A stretch of DNA of 64,000 nucleotides from Hartmannibacter diazotrophicus (lineage in GTDB: Bacteria; Pseudomonadota; Alphaproteobacteria; Rhizobiales; Pleomorphomonadaceae), in contig NZ_LT960614.1 of assembly GCF_900231165.1 (NCBI RefSeq), positions 4,604,001 to 4,668,000 on the forward strand. Direction: 5' to 3'. Position 1 is the stretch's first letter, and each line of letters opens with the position of its first letter. Of this stretch, positions 1 to 8,227 are shown piece after piece. Below the pieces are notes generated by a model. The model was not told the origin of the DNA. It saw only the letters and a list, made by a program, of their open reading frames with translations, and did not search any database. The position numbers and the translations under genes are program-made.

Positions 1-469
1 GCACTTCCCACATGAAAACCCGCTGAAGGCCCATCGTGGTCCAGGCCGTCACATAGGTGACGAGCGCGCCGAGCCCGGTGCCGCCGTTGCGCAGCACGGT
101 GACGAGCGGAAAGGCCGTCATCGGTCCGCCCGGCGTCGCCGCTCCGGCGAGGGTCGCAATCGCCATGCCCTTGACGCCCGACTGCTTGCCCATGTAGCGG
201 CCGAGGAAGGCCGGCGGCAACAGCACCTGCACGAAGCCCGCGATCAGCAGGGCCGCGCCAAGCTTGGGAACGAGGAAGGCGATGAGGGACAGGTCTTCGT
301 GAAAGGAGACCTCAAAGGCCTCGGCGCCGAACTTGAGATACGCCAATGTTCCGGTGACAATCGCCAGACCGGCGAAGATGAAGAAGGACTGATCGAAGGC
401 CTCCTTCCAGGAGAAGGATTTGCCCGACTTGCGCGACATCTTCGAATCGGGTGGCGACGCTTTGTTCAT
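1..469 (-). CDS. Predicted permease, COG0701/DUF318-like (partial)
   Basis: The frame is open from an ATG at 469 to the window edge, so the C-terminal part is missing. After about 25 polar residues come hydrophobic stretches and the conserved segment GAATPGGPMTAFPLV, which resembles the pore motif of the DUF318/ArsP-like permease family of multi-spanning inner-membrane proteins; their substrates are mostly unknown. The ATG overlaps the TGA of the upstream dehydrogenase gene (ATGA), so the two are probably translated from one message and the permease may export a product or metal tied to that operon. Family assignment rests on about 155 visible residues. Confidence 0.6.
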   Translation of the reverse strand, partial: MNKASPPDSKMSRKSGKSFSWKEAFDQSFFIFAGLAIVTGTLAYLKFGAEAFEVSFHEDLSLIAFLVPKLGAALLIAGFVQVLLPPAFLGRYMGKQSGVKGMAIATLAGAATPGGPMTAFPLVTVLRNGGTGLGALVTYVTAWTTMGLQRVFMWEV

Positions 470-1326
470 CCAAGACCGCCTTCCGCAGGCTGAAGCGGGC
501 GCACGCTCCGGCCCAGGTAATTGACTTCGTCGCCATAGAGCAGCGCCTTGACGTCGGCAGCGCTCAATGTCTTGACGAGCTGGTCGACCTGGCCGGCAAG
601 CGGCAGCATGAGGCCGAGCTGCTGGGCCATGTCCATCGTGATGTCCATGTCCTTTTCCTGCCAGGTGAAGCGGGTCGTGTCCCAGCGGCGCAGCGTGCCG
701 TTGGTGCCGGGGCAGTCGAGCAGCACCTCGCGCATGCGCTGACCGTCCAGCCCATAGCGCTTGGCGATCAGCAGCGTTTCGAAATTGCCGACGCAATGGA
801 TCCAGTGCAGGAGATTGTTGCAGGCCTTGGCCACCTGCCCGGCGCCGACCGGCCCGACGCGCACGACGTCGCGGCTGTAGCTCATGAGGACGGGCCGGAC
901 GGCATCGATGTCGTCCTCGGCCCCGCCGCATAGCGAGAGAAGCGTGCCTTCCCGAGCCCCCGTCGCGCCGTAGACCACCGGTGCATCGACGAGACGAAGA
1001 CCCCTGCCGGCGAGACGGCCTGCAAGGTCACGCACTGTCTCCGGCCGCACGGTGGCAGCCACGACGATGACCGTTCCCGTCTTCGCAGCGCCGGCGAGCG
1101 TCTCGCAGACCTCTTCCACCTGTGCATCCGTCGCAACGGCAAGGATGAAGAGGCCGCCATCGTCGGCCATGTCCTGAAGATAGTCGCCGGTCGGCATACC
1201 GCGTTCGCGTGCGAGGGCCATGCGTTCGTCGCTGACGTCGAAGACGGCGACATCGAATCCCCTGGCTTGAATGTGCCCGGCCATGGCGAGCCCCATTTCT
1301 CCGGCTCCGACAACAACTGTCCGCAT
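466..1326 (-). CDS. NAD(P)-dependent beta-hydroxyacid dehydrogenase family protein
   Basis: A 286-residue protein of the 3-hydroxyisobutyrate/6-phosphogluconate dehydrogenase family, which oxidises 3-hydroxyacids or reduces the matching semialdehydes. The N-terminus has the Rossmann fingerprint VVVGAGEMGLAMAGH; the substrate-binding stretch is near residue 120 (DAPVVYGATGAREGTL) and the catalytic-lysine segment near 170 (GPVGAGQVAKACNN). An in-frame codon at 1371 would extend the gene into the upstream gene. The ATG at 1326 is preferred because GGGGGAC lies just upstream and the product then begins directly with the Rossmann strand. It lies 34 bases after the TPP enzyme gene and overlaps the permease start. 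The substrate is unknown. Confidence 0.85.
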   Translation of the reverse strand: MRTVVVGAGEMGLAMAGHIQARGFDVAVFDVSDERMALARERGMPTGDYLQDMADDGGLFILAVATDAQVEEVCETLAGAAKTGTVIVVAATVRPETVRDLAGRLAGRGLRLVDAPVVYGATGAREGTLLSLCGGAEDDIDAVRPVLMSYSRDVVRVGPVGAGQVAKACNNLLHWIHCVGNFETLLIAKRYGLDGQRMREVLLDCPGTNGTLRRWDTTRFTWQEKDMDITMDMAQQLGLMLPLAGQVDQLVKTLSAADVKALLYGDEVNYLGRSVRPLQPAEGGLG

Positions 1327-1360
1327 CACTGTCCCCCGTTTCCGCGGCCTCTCATCCGGA

Positions 1361-3154
1361 TCAACCGGCATGTTGGGTGATCGTGTCGACGAGCGCGGGC
1401 ACGCCGCTTTTCACCTTGGCGATCGCGCGTTCGAGCGCTCCGCCGATATCGCCGGGGTCTTCGATCGGCCCTTCCGCATACCAGCCGAAGCCGCGCGCGA
1501 TGGTCGAAAAGTCCGGCGCCGGATCCATGATGTCCATGCCGATATAGGCGCGTTCCTCGGGTGTCTTACGCTGGCGGGCGACCGTGATCTGGTGTTCCCA
1601 GTCGTTGTAGTAGGCGCGGTTGTTGTGCATCACGCAGAGAAACGGGACCTTGTGCTTGGCCGCGAACCAGAGCGCGCCGACGTCGAACATCAGGTCGCCG
1701 TCGGTCTGGCAATCGACGACAAGGCGGCCGGTGCCACGATGGGCGAGCGCGATGCCAGTCGCCATTCCGATCTGCGTGCCCGTGCCGAGGGCCTTTCCGG
1801 GCCACCGGTAGGGCCTGTCGAAATCCCACAGCTTCAGAGCCCAGTCCTCAAAGGCATTCGTGGTGAGCACCCAATCCTCGGTGCGAATGCGATCCCAGAC
1901 CTCGCTCGCCAGCCTCGGCAATGTGATCGGTTGCGCATCCCAGTTCTCCAGCGCCTGCTCGCGCCAGGCCTGTCGCGCCCGCGCATGCATCTCGCCCACC
2001 GCCCCGGCCCGGTCGCGCACCTTCCGGCGAAGTCGCTCGTCGCCTGCGATGCGTGCCGCGCAGAGGCGATCGAGCGCCGGCAGGGCCAGCGCAGTATCGG
2101 CAAGAACGCGATGGTCGTATTCGGGAAAGCGTTGGTAGTCGGTCGCCCATTTGGAGATCTCGATGTCCGCGAAGCCGATGTCGAGCCATTTGCAATTCGG
2201 TGGGAAGAGCGGCTGCAGCGTCCGGTTGATCCGGTCGTTGACGTGCGTCGGCCGCTCCCAGTCGCGGCAGTCAAGCAGCGAGATGAGGTCGGCCGATCGG
2301 AAGACATCCTTGTCCATCCGCATGTCCAGCGGATGCTCGGTGGGAAAATTGAGCCGCCATTGCGTATCGACGACCGGCGCGCCAAGCGTCTCGGCAAGGC
2401 GGACCATGTCGGCGAAGCCGTTGCGATCACGGCCGACGAACTGAGGCAGCAGCACCGGCCAGTCGGCTGAAACCAGCATGTCGGCCGCCGTCTCCAGCGC
2501 ATCGGGATCGGGTGCGATGCGGCTCGGTGCCGTCGCCGAAGAGGGCGACGGCAGCACCACCGGCGCCTCCAGGGGGGCCTCCTGAAGCGCCGCGTCATAG
2601 CACATGTAGATCGGCCCGCGCGGTTCGGTCATCATGATCGACCAGGCGCGGGCAAAGCTGTCGGCGACACCATCGATGCCGCCCGGCTGATAGTCCCATT
2701 TCACATAATCGCGGATCTGGGTGCCCTGCACGTTCGCCGTATGGGCCCAGTCGACACGGGGGCGGCGCTTGCCCTCGTCCATCGGGCCGGTGGCACCGAT
2801 GACAAAGACAGGAGCCCGATCCGTGTAGGCATAGTAGATGCCCATGGTCGCATGAAGCAGGCCGACGACGTTGTGGACGATGACGGCAAGGGGCTCGCCG
2901 GTTGCCTTGGCGTAGCCGTGGGCGATCTGCACGGCCACTTTCTCGTGCTGGCAGACCAGCATCGGCGGCGTGTCGCCGTTGTGGTTGACCAGCGAATCGT
3001 GAAGTCCGCGATAGCTCGCACCCGGATTGAGCGTGATGAAGGGAAATCCGTATTGCCGGATGAGGTCCGCGATGACATCGGACTGCCATACCCCTGTCGG
3101 CATCGCCTCACCCTGCGCGCCCGCCAGTGGCGCGCCAGCCACATCGATGTTCAT
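1361..3154 (-). CDS. Thiamine pyrophosphate-dependent enzyme, acetolactate synthase-like
   Basis: This 597-residue protein has the three-domain layout of acetolactate synthase, benzoylformate decarboxylase and related TPP enzymes. The N-terminal PYR domain carries the catalytic glutamate in CQHEKVAV (about residue 70). The C-terminal PP domain has the TPP/Mg signature TDGDLMFDVGALWFAA followed by MHNN. These enzymes decarboxylate 2-oxoacids or join them by C-C ligation. The product is cytoplasmic. Its place between a tripartite tricarboxylate transporter and a hydroxyacid dehydrogenase suggests it acts on an imported 2-oxoacid or its breakdown product. The specific reaction cannot be read from sequence. 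Confidence 0.88.
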   Translation of the reverse strand: MNIDVAGAPLAGAQGEAMPTGVWQSDVIADLIRQYGFPFITLNPGASYRGLHDSLVNHNGDTPPMLVCQHEKVAVQIAHGYAKATGEPLAVIVHNVVGLLHATMGIYYAYTDRAPVFVIGATGPMDEGKRRPRVDWAHTANVQGTQIRDYVKWDYQPGGIDGVADSFARAWSIMMTEPRGPIYMCYDAALQEAPLEAPVVLPSPSSATAPSRIAPDPDALETAADMLVSADWPVLLPQFVGRDRNGFADMVRLAETLGAPVVDTQWRLNFPTEHPLDMRMDKDVFRSADLISLLDCRDWERPTHVNDRINRTLQPLFPPNCKWLDIGFADIEISKWATDYQRFPEYDHRVLADTALALPALDRLCAARIAGDERLRRKVRDRAGAVGEMHARARQAWREQALENWDAQPITLPRLASEVWDRIRTEDWVLTTNAFEDWALKLWDFDRPYRWPGKALGTGTQIGMATGIALAHRGTGRLVVDCQTDGDLMFDVGALWFAAKHKVPFLCVMHNNRAYYNDWEHQITVARQRKTPEERAYIGMDIMDPAPDFSTIARGFGWYAEGPIEDPGDIGGALERAIAKVKSGVPALVDTITQHAG

Positions 3155-3206
3155 GAGCCACGCGCCTCGTTGTCTTGCCCCGTCGAAAGTTTCTGCGAAA
3201 TAAAGG

Positions 3207-3235
3207 CGACGGCGCCAAGCGCCGCCGTCCTCCGC
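3207..3235 (-). terminator. Possible hairpin terminator after tctC
   Basis: Read on the minus strand, a GC-rich dyad (GGACGGCGGCGC, short loop, GCGCCGTCGCC) is followed by TTTATTT. It lies just after the TctC stop and before the TPP enzyme gene, so it could lower transcription into the enzyme genes. The stem is imperfect. Confidence 0.4.
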
Positions 3236-3245
3236 ACGATGCCGG

Positions 3246-4250
3246 CTATTCGTCGGTCAGCGCCTTCTTCAGGAAGTCGACCGTCTCCGGCGTCTGGTCC
3301 AAAGCCTCGACAACCGCCTTCTGCACGCCGTCGCCAACGGCGGGGTCGATGGGGAGCCCCAGTTCCTTCGCCTTGGCCAGGAACTCCGGATCGGTCGTCG
3401 CCGAGGCGTATGCGTTGCGCAAGGCCGTCAGGCGATCCTCCTCGATACCGGGAGGTCCTGCGGTGAAGCGGGACAGCTGAGCCTGCGATGCGACAAGCGC
3501 CACGGCTTTGCGGCCCGCGTCTGTCGTCACGAAGGTGGACAGTTGCGGCACGTCGGTCTCGCTGCCGCCTACCTGCGCGATGAAGCGGGCATGGCCTTCA
3601 TCGACGAACTGCTGGAAGCTCGAGCGCGATCCCACGATGCCCTGGACTTCGCCCCGCATGATCGCAAGCTGGTCGTCGCCACCATTGTAGCCGGTGATGA
3701 TGCGCACGGGCATCTTGAGCGAATCGACCAGAAGCGTGGTCTCGATCGTCGAGGCGCTGCCAGCGCCGGCCGAGGCGAACTTGATCGGCTCCTTGAGCGC
3801 CATCAGGTCCTCGAAGCTCTTGATGCCGGACTCCGTCGAAACGACGACCACGCGGGGATCCGAGGCAACCTTGCCGATCCAGGACATCTTCGTCAGGTCG
3901 AACTTGATCGCCGGATCGCCCTTGATCTGGCTGTAGATGAGACCTGTGTTGAAGGTCCCCAGGGTCAGGCCGTCCGGCTCGGAATTGTAGATGTAGTTCG
4001 CACCGATGAGGTGGCCTGCGCCCGGCATGTTCTGCACCACGAAGGTGCTGCCCGGCAGGTACTTCTGCATGTATTGCGCGACGAGGCGACCATTGGTGTC
4101 ATAGCCGCCGCCGGGCTTGGTCGCGACAACATAGGTCACGGTCTTGCCGTTGTAGAAATCTTCTCCCGGGCCTGCGAGAGCCGCCGTGATCCAAAGGCCC
4201 GCGCCCATGGCGGCGATGGCCGTCGTCCATTTCCCCAATTGACTGTTCAT
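3246..4250 (-). CDS. Tripartite tricarboxylate transporter substrate-binding protein (TctC/Bug family)
   Basis: A 334-residue exported binding protein. The signal peptide (about residues 1-26) ends in ITAALAGP. The mature part has family features: VTYVVATKPGGGYDTNGRL near the N-terminus, VVQNMPGAGHLIGANYIYN, then the domain-two segment KFASAGAGSASTIETTLL. Bug/TctC proteins hold carboxylates in the periplasm with few charged contacts and hand them to TctAB. RBS AGGAAACGGAC precedes the ATG. It is the third gene after tctA and tctB in one minus-strand operon, with a possible weak terminator behind it that would favour excess binding protein over the enzymes. Confidence 0.9.
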   Translation of the reverse strand: MNSQLGKWTTAIAAMGAGLWITAALAGPGEDFYNGKTVTYVVATKPGGGYDTNGRLVAQYMQKYLPGSTFVVQNMPGAGHLIGANYIYNSEPDGLTLGTFNTGLIYSQIKGDPAIKFDLTKMSWIGKVASDPRVVVVSTESGIKSFEDLMALKEPIKFASAGAGSASTIETTLLVDSLKMPVRIITGYNGGDDQLAIMRGEVQGIVGSRSSFQQFVDEGHARFIAQVGGSETDVPQLSTFVTTDAGRKAVALVASQAQLSRFTAGPPGIEEDRLTALRNAYASATTDPEFLAKAKELGLPIDPAVGDGVQKAVVEALDQTPETVDFLKKALTDE

Positions 4251-4320
4251 GTCCGTTTCCTACCCTCCCCTTGATTTTCTTGGCCTCGTCTTCTGCCGGA
4301 CAAGGCCGTCGCGCCTTGAG

Positions 4321-4845
4321 TCAGGCCAGTCCTGCGGCCTGCAGAAGTGACGGTGTGAAGAAGCCCGGGTGCAGCCTGATCTGCAGCACCACCCCGAATG
4401 CGAAATAGAGAGCGAGCGTCGCGATGGCCGCGACGACGGCGGCGCGGATCAACCGCATGTCCGCTTCAAGCCGGAGGAACAGCGTCAGCATGACGGGTAC
4501 GGCCGCATAGAAGCCGAAGCACAGGACGCCGGCGATGAAGCCCAGGAAATAGCCCCACATGACGAGTTCGCGATGCAAGGTCGCGCCCTCAAGTTCGCTT
4601 TCGACCTTCTGGCCCTCGTCCTCCGGCTTTCCGGCCTTCTGGGCATTTCGAAAGCGATAGTTCCGCCGACCCATCGCATGGCGCGCATCGAGCCCAAGCT
4701 GCAGGAGACAGAGGCCGAGGCCGGGCAGACCGACGATCAGGGGCATGAAACGGGCGCCGGCCGGAAACTGCAGGATAGCGATCGCCACCATGGCGCCGAA
4801 GAGCGCCGTCATGAGGACCGTGAACCGGGTGCTGAAACTGTTCAT
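4321..4845 (-). CDS. Tripartite tricarboxylate transporter small membrane protein TctB
   Basis: A 174-residue protein with about four hydrophobic segments: near residues 8-28, 33-50, 97-118 and 130-155. A polar loop rich in Lys and Glu (about 60-90) separates the second and third. This is the size and layout of TctB, the poorly conserved small subunit that works with TctA in carboxylate uptake. It starts four bases after the tctA stop with no strong RBS, which suggests translational coupling. It is assigned mainly from topology and context. Confidence 0.85.
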   Translation of the reverse strand: MNSFSTRFTVLMTALFGAMVAIAILQFPAGARFMPLIVGLPGLGLCLLQLGLDARHAMGRRNYRFRNAQKAGKPEDEGQKVESELEGATLHRELVMWGYFLGFIAGVLCFGFYAAVPVMLTLFLRLEADMRLIRAAVVAAIATLALYFAFGVVLQIRLHPGFFTPSLLQAAGLA

Positions 4846-4849
4846 GGGA

Positions 4850-6358
4850 TCAACTCACATATTCGCTCTTGCGGCGCGTCGGCCGCAGATTGCGATAGAC
4901 GGCGTAGGCCATCAGTCCGACGATCATGGCGATCAGCACGAGAGACAGCGGACGCAGGAAGAAGCCCCAGCCCCACAGTTGCAACGCCTGGTGCAACGAT
5001 CCCTCGGCCTGTCCTCCAAGGACCAATCCGATGACGAAGGGCGCGCGCGGCCAACCGGCACGCAGGAAGCCGTAGCCGATGATGCTGAAGAGCACGAGAA
5101 TCACCAGGTTCTGCCACTGGTTCTCGCTCGTGAAACAGCCGACCGTGATGAAGAGCAGGATGAACGGCACCAGATAGCGGCCATTGATGAAGGTCAGCGC
5201 CGCGATCCAGCGGCAAATGACGAGCAGGATCGAAACGGCGATCAGATTGCCCACGATCAGCGCCCAGATCAGCGTCCAGACGAGATCGAGATGATCCGTC
5301 ATCATCTTGGCGCCGGGCTGGATGCCAAGGATCAGGAAAGCGCCAAGCAGGACCGCCATGCCGGAACTGCCGGGGATGCCGAAGAAGAGAGTCGGCAGCA
5401 ACGACCCGCCCTCCTTGCCGTTGCTCGCCGTCTCAGGCGCGATGACGCCTTCGATCGCCCCATGACCGAAGCGTTCGGGCGTCTTGGATGTCTGTACGGC
5501 GTGGCCATAGCAAAGCCAGGCGGCCGCCGATCCACCGAGGCCGGGGATCATGCCCACAACAGCCCCGATGATCGACGTGCGAAGCACCAGCCACCAGTGC
5601 CTCGGCACCTCCATTACCCCTGAAAGCAACTGGCGGTAGGAAAAGTCCTTGTCTTCGGCCGCGACATTCGAGATCGACCCGCCGCGAGCCCCGAGAGCGA
5701 GCATTTCCGGGACGGCAAAAAGCGCGAGAACGGCCGTGACAAGGCTCACACCGTCCCACAGAAACAGGAAATCGCCGGCATAGCGCGGCGTGCCCGTCTG
5801 CGGATCCATGCCGACCGTCGACAGCATCAGTCCCCAGAAGCCGACAATGAGTCCCTTGACGATCTTGTCGCCGCTGGAAAGGAAGGCGATGAAGCTGATG
5901 CCGAGCAGCGCGATCAGGAAGAACTCGGCGGGACTGAACTGCAAGACGATGGGTTTCAGAAAGGGGATGAGGACCGCGAAGACGATCGCGCCGATGATGC
6001 CCCCGACGCCCGAGGCGGTGATCGAGGCGCCGAGCGCGCGCGCCGCCTCGCCCTTCTTGGCCAGAGGATAGCCATCGAGCGTGGTTGCCGCGTCATCGCC
6101 GTCGCCCGGGATGCCGAACATGATCGAGGAGATCTGGCCGCTGGTGCCGTTGACGGCGTGCATGGTGAGCAGGAAGACCGCACCGGCGACGGCGTCCATG
6201 CCATAGACGAAGGGAATCGCCATCGCGATCGAGAGCTTGCCTCCGATACCGGGCGTCACGCCGACAAGCAGGCCGCAGACGACCCCGACCAGCATGAGAC
6301 CCATGATGTGTGGGGATCCCAATAGATGAAAGAGAGCCCCGAACATGGTCTCGACCAT
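4850..6358 (-). CDS. Tripartite tricarboxylate transporter large permease TctA
   Basis: A 502-residue multi-spanning permease of the TctA family. Typical segments are GVVCGLLVGVTPGIGGKLSIA near the N-terminus, the FGIPGDGDDAATTLDGYPLAKKGEAARAL-type loop (key residues G-I-P-G-D-G), and FFGIPGSSGMAVLLGAF in the second half. An upstream in-frame start at 6409 exists, but AGGAGG lies eight to nine bases before the ATG at 6358, which decides the start. It is the first gene of a tctABC-TPP enzyme-dehydrogenase-permease run and is transcribed away from the LysR gene at 6723. Confidence 0.93.
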   Translation of the reverse strand: MVETMFGALFHLLGSPHIMGLMLVGVVCGLLVGVTPGIGGKLSIAMAIPFVYGMDAVAGAVFLLTMHAVNGTSGQISSIMFGIPGDGDDAATTLDGYPLAKKGEAARALGASITASGVGGIIGAIVFAVLIPFLKPIVLQFSPAEFFLIALLGISFIAFLSSGDKIVKGLIVGFWGLMLSTVGMDPQTGTPRYAGDFLFLWDGVSLVTAVLALFAVPEMLALGARGGSISNVAAEDKDFSYRQLLSGVMEVPRHWWLVLRTSIIGAVVGMIPGLGGSAAAWLCYGHAVQTSKTPERFGHGAIEGVIAPETASNGKEGGSLLPTLFFGIPGSSGMAVLLGAFLILGIQPGAKMMTDHLDLVWTLIWALIVGNLIAVSILLVICRWIAALTFINGRYLVPFILLFITVGCFTSENQWQNLVILVLFSIIGYGFLRAGWPRAPFVIGLVLGGQAEGSLHQALQLWGWGFFLRPLSLVLIAMIVGLMAYAVYRNLRPTRRKSEYVS

Positions 6359-6722
6359 CGTCGCGAATTCCTCCTTTGGCGCGGCTGTTGACCAGCCGTT
6401 TTTGTGCAAGTCGAATGGCGCGATCTGCGCTTCGCAATTGCGACCGTCCGCCTCGGGTCATGAGCTGGTGTCATCTGCGGGCGCCGGTTGATCGGGGTAT
6501 CTACGGACATCGAGGGCCTGACTGTCCAAAACAATATGGACTGGATAGCCCCATCGTTTTCGTCTTGGCGCGCCCCGTCGAGCCGCGATCAGCGGTCTCG
6601 CGGTCATGGCCGATCCGCAGGGGATGTCAGCCTGGAACATCTCCAGCCAGACTGAAAATGGCTCTTGAAAGGGCCTCCCAGATTGATACGCTATGGAAAA
6701 AATACGTCTGGGAGGAACAACA
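6359..6722. promoter_or_regulatory. Divergent promoter region between tctA and lysR
   Basis: No gene is seen in these 364 bases. They separate the tctA start from the lysR start and should hold both promoters and the LysR operator. The clearest feature is the dyad at 6674-6715. Confidence 0.6.
6674..6715 (+). promoter_or_regulatory. 9-bp inverted repeat covering the lysR ribosome binding site
   Basis: CCTCCCAGA at 6674-6682 is the exact reverse complement of TCTGGGAGG at 6707-6715. The 24-base spacer holds two ATACG copies, compatible with a LysR T-N11-A type operator. The right arm includes the GGGAGG ribosome binding site of the lysR ATG at 6723. The repeat could therefore act as DNA (operator) or as RNA (a stem hiding the RBS). 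Confidence 0.5.
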
Positions 6723-7730
6723 ATGGATATTCGCAGCCTCAAATTCTTCTTGGCTGTCCTCGAACAGGGCAGCATCACAAAGGCTTCCGAGAGCGTGCAT
6801 GTCGCGCAGCCGGCTCTCGGTCTCCACATTCGCAAGCTGGAGGAAGAGCTGGACCTGCAGCTGCTCGAACGCCACTCGCGCGGTGTCCGCGCCACCGAGG
6901 CCGGCGAACTGCTTGCCCGCCACGCCGAGCTCATCCTGCGCGATGTCGAGCTCGCCAAGGAGGAAATGACCAACTATCTCAAGGTGCCGAGCGGCAAGAT
7001 CACGATCGGCCTGACGCCAACCGCCCGCGAGGCGATTGCGGTTCCGCTGGTGGCGCGTGTCTCGCGCGACCTGCCCTCCGTGCATCTGACGGTGAAGGAA
7101 GCGCTGAGCGAATCGCTGGTGGAATATCTGCTCAACTACCGCGCCGATGCGGCTCTGGTCTACAACACGCGCGAGGGCGCCGATCAGCTCGCCTTCGAGC
7201 CGCTCGCCAACGAGAACATGTATTTCGTCTATCCGCTGAAGGAAGGCGTCCGCGAGCCCGACACGATCCCGCTCGCGGAAGTGCTGCAGCATCGGCTGAT
7301 CCTGCCGACCCGCCCACATCTGGTCCGCACGGAGATCGATCGCCTGGCGAGCAATCTCGAGGTCACGCCCGAGATCATCCACGAGGTCGATTCCATGCCG
7401 GCAATCCGGGATTTCGTGGCCAGGGGGCTTGGCTGCTCGGTCATGCCGCATGGCGCGGCGAGCAATATCATCTACAGCGGCCTCGTCGGCAGCCGCCTGA
7501 TCGTGCAGCCCGAGATCAAGCGGATCCTGCACCTTGCCTATCTGCGCCGGCGCTCGATTTCCAAGGCGTTCGACGCGACCTTGCGTGTCCTCAAGACGGT
7601 CGTCGAAGAAGAAAAGCAGCGCTCCGGCGGCCAGTGGCAGCCGATCCTCGCTCAGTTCCAGCGCGCCTCGACCCTAACGCTGGAGCCGAATACCGTTCCG
7701 GCCATGTCACCCATGTCACACGTTCAGTGA
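6723..7730 (+). CDS. LysR-family transcriptional regulator
   Basis: A 335-residue LysR regulator. The winged HTH fills residues 1-60 (MDIRSLKFFLAVLEQGSI, then the recognition helix around VAQPALGLHIRKLEEEL), followed by a linker helix and a two-lobed effector domain from about residue 85. The ATG at 6723 is preferred over the one at 6693: GGGAGGA lies just upstream and the HTH starts at once. It is divergent from the tctABC operon, the usual arrangement for a LysR protein sensing the transported compound or a product of it. The last seven bases overlap the convergent His-rich gene. Confidence 0.93.
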   Translation: MDIRSLKFFLAVLEQGSITKASESVHVAQPALGLHIRKLEEELDLQLLERHSRGVRATEAGELLARHAELILRDVELAKEEMTNYLKVPSGKITIGLTPTAREAIAVPLVARVSRDLPSVHLTVKEALSESLVEYLLNYRADAALVYNTREGADQLAFEPLANENMYFVYPLKEGVREPDTIPLAEVLQHRLILPTRPHLVRTEIDRLASNLEVTPEIIHEVDSMPAIRDFVARGLGCSVMPHGAASNIIYSGLVGSRLIVQPEIKRILHLAYLRRRSISKAFDATLRVLKTVVEEEKQRSGGQWQPILAQFQRASTLTLEPNTVPAMSPMSHVQ

Positions 7731-8188
7731 GAATGGTGGATATGGCCGTGCGTGTGGTCATACCCGTGGGGGTCATGCACATCGTGGTCGTGGGAATGGC
7801 CGTGGTGCTGGTCGTGCAGGCGTTTTGCCGTGCGGGCAGGCTCCGCCTGCCCGTCGAGGAGCGCTTCGAGCGTCGAGCGCATGAGATCGTCGCCGGGCGG
7901 CAATTGAGCCGCCAGGAAGCCGGCGAGACGGGCCAGAACGATCGCCTGGTTGGCGATCGTTTCTGCCCGCTCGCCCTCCGGGACGGCAACGAGATCGCTG
8001 ACCGCATGGTTCAGCACCCGGCGAAAGAGCTGCTCCATGTAGGCCGGCCGCTGGCTGTCTGAGAGCAGAGGCGGCTCGGGCCGTTCCTTCAGCGTCTCGC
8101 TGTTCACGCCATGTCCGCCGGCGACATAGAGCAATCGCGCCATGATCTCGTCATCGAATGAATGATCGTCCTCGACATCACCGCACAT
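7724..8188 (-). CDS. Hypothetical protein with histidine-rich C-terminal tail
   Basis: A 154-residue protein that I cannot assign to a family. Residues 1-125 look helical and soluble. The last 28 residues contain about eleven histidines mixed with Asp and Gly (for example HHGHSHDHDVHDPHGYDH), typical of a low-specificity divalent metal-binding tail. No signal peptide is visible. RBS AGGGG precedes the ATG. It follows the bicupin gene by 39 bases in the same operon, and the divergent EutA-like protein carries a similar tail, so both may handle the same metal for the cupins or an unknown lyase. Confidence 0.65.
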   Translation of the reverse strand: MCGDVEDDHSFDDEIMARLLYVAGGHGVNSETLKERPEPPLLSDSQRPAYMEQLFRRVLNHAVSDLVAVPEGERAETIANQAIVLARLAGFLAAQLPPGDDLMRSTLEALLDGQAEPARTAKRLHDQHHGHSHDHDVHDPHGYDHTHGHIHHSH

Positions 8189-8227
8189 CGCACTGCCCCT
8201 GTCGCCGTCGTGTCTGACCGTTGAAGT

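Noticed and set aside
1271-2470. Plus-strand frame opposite the TPP enzyme
   Set aside because: Antisense shadow with Arg/Ala/Asp-rich composition, no RBS and no motif.
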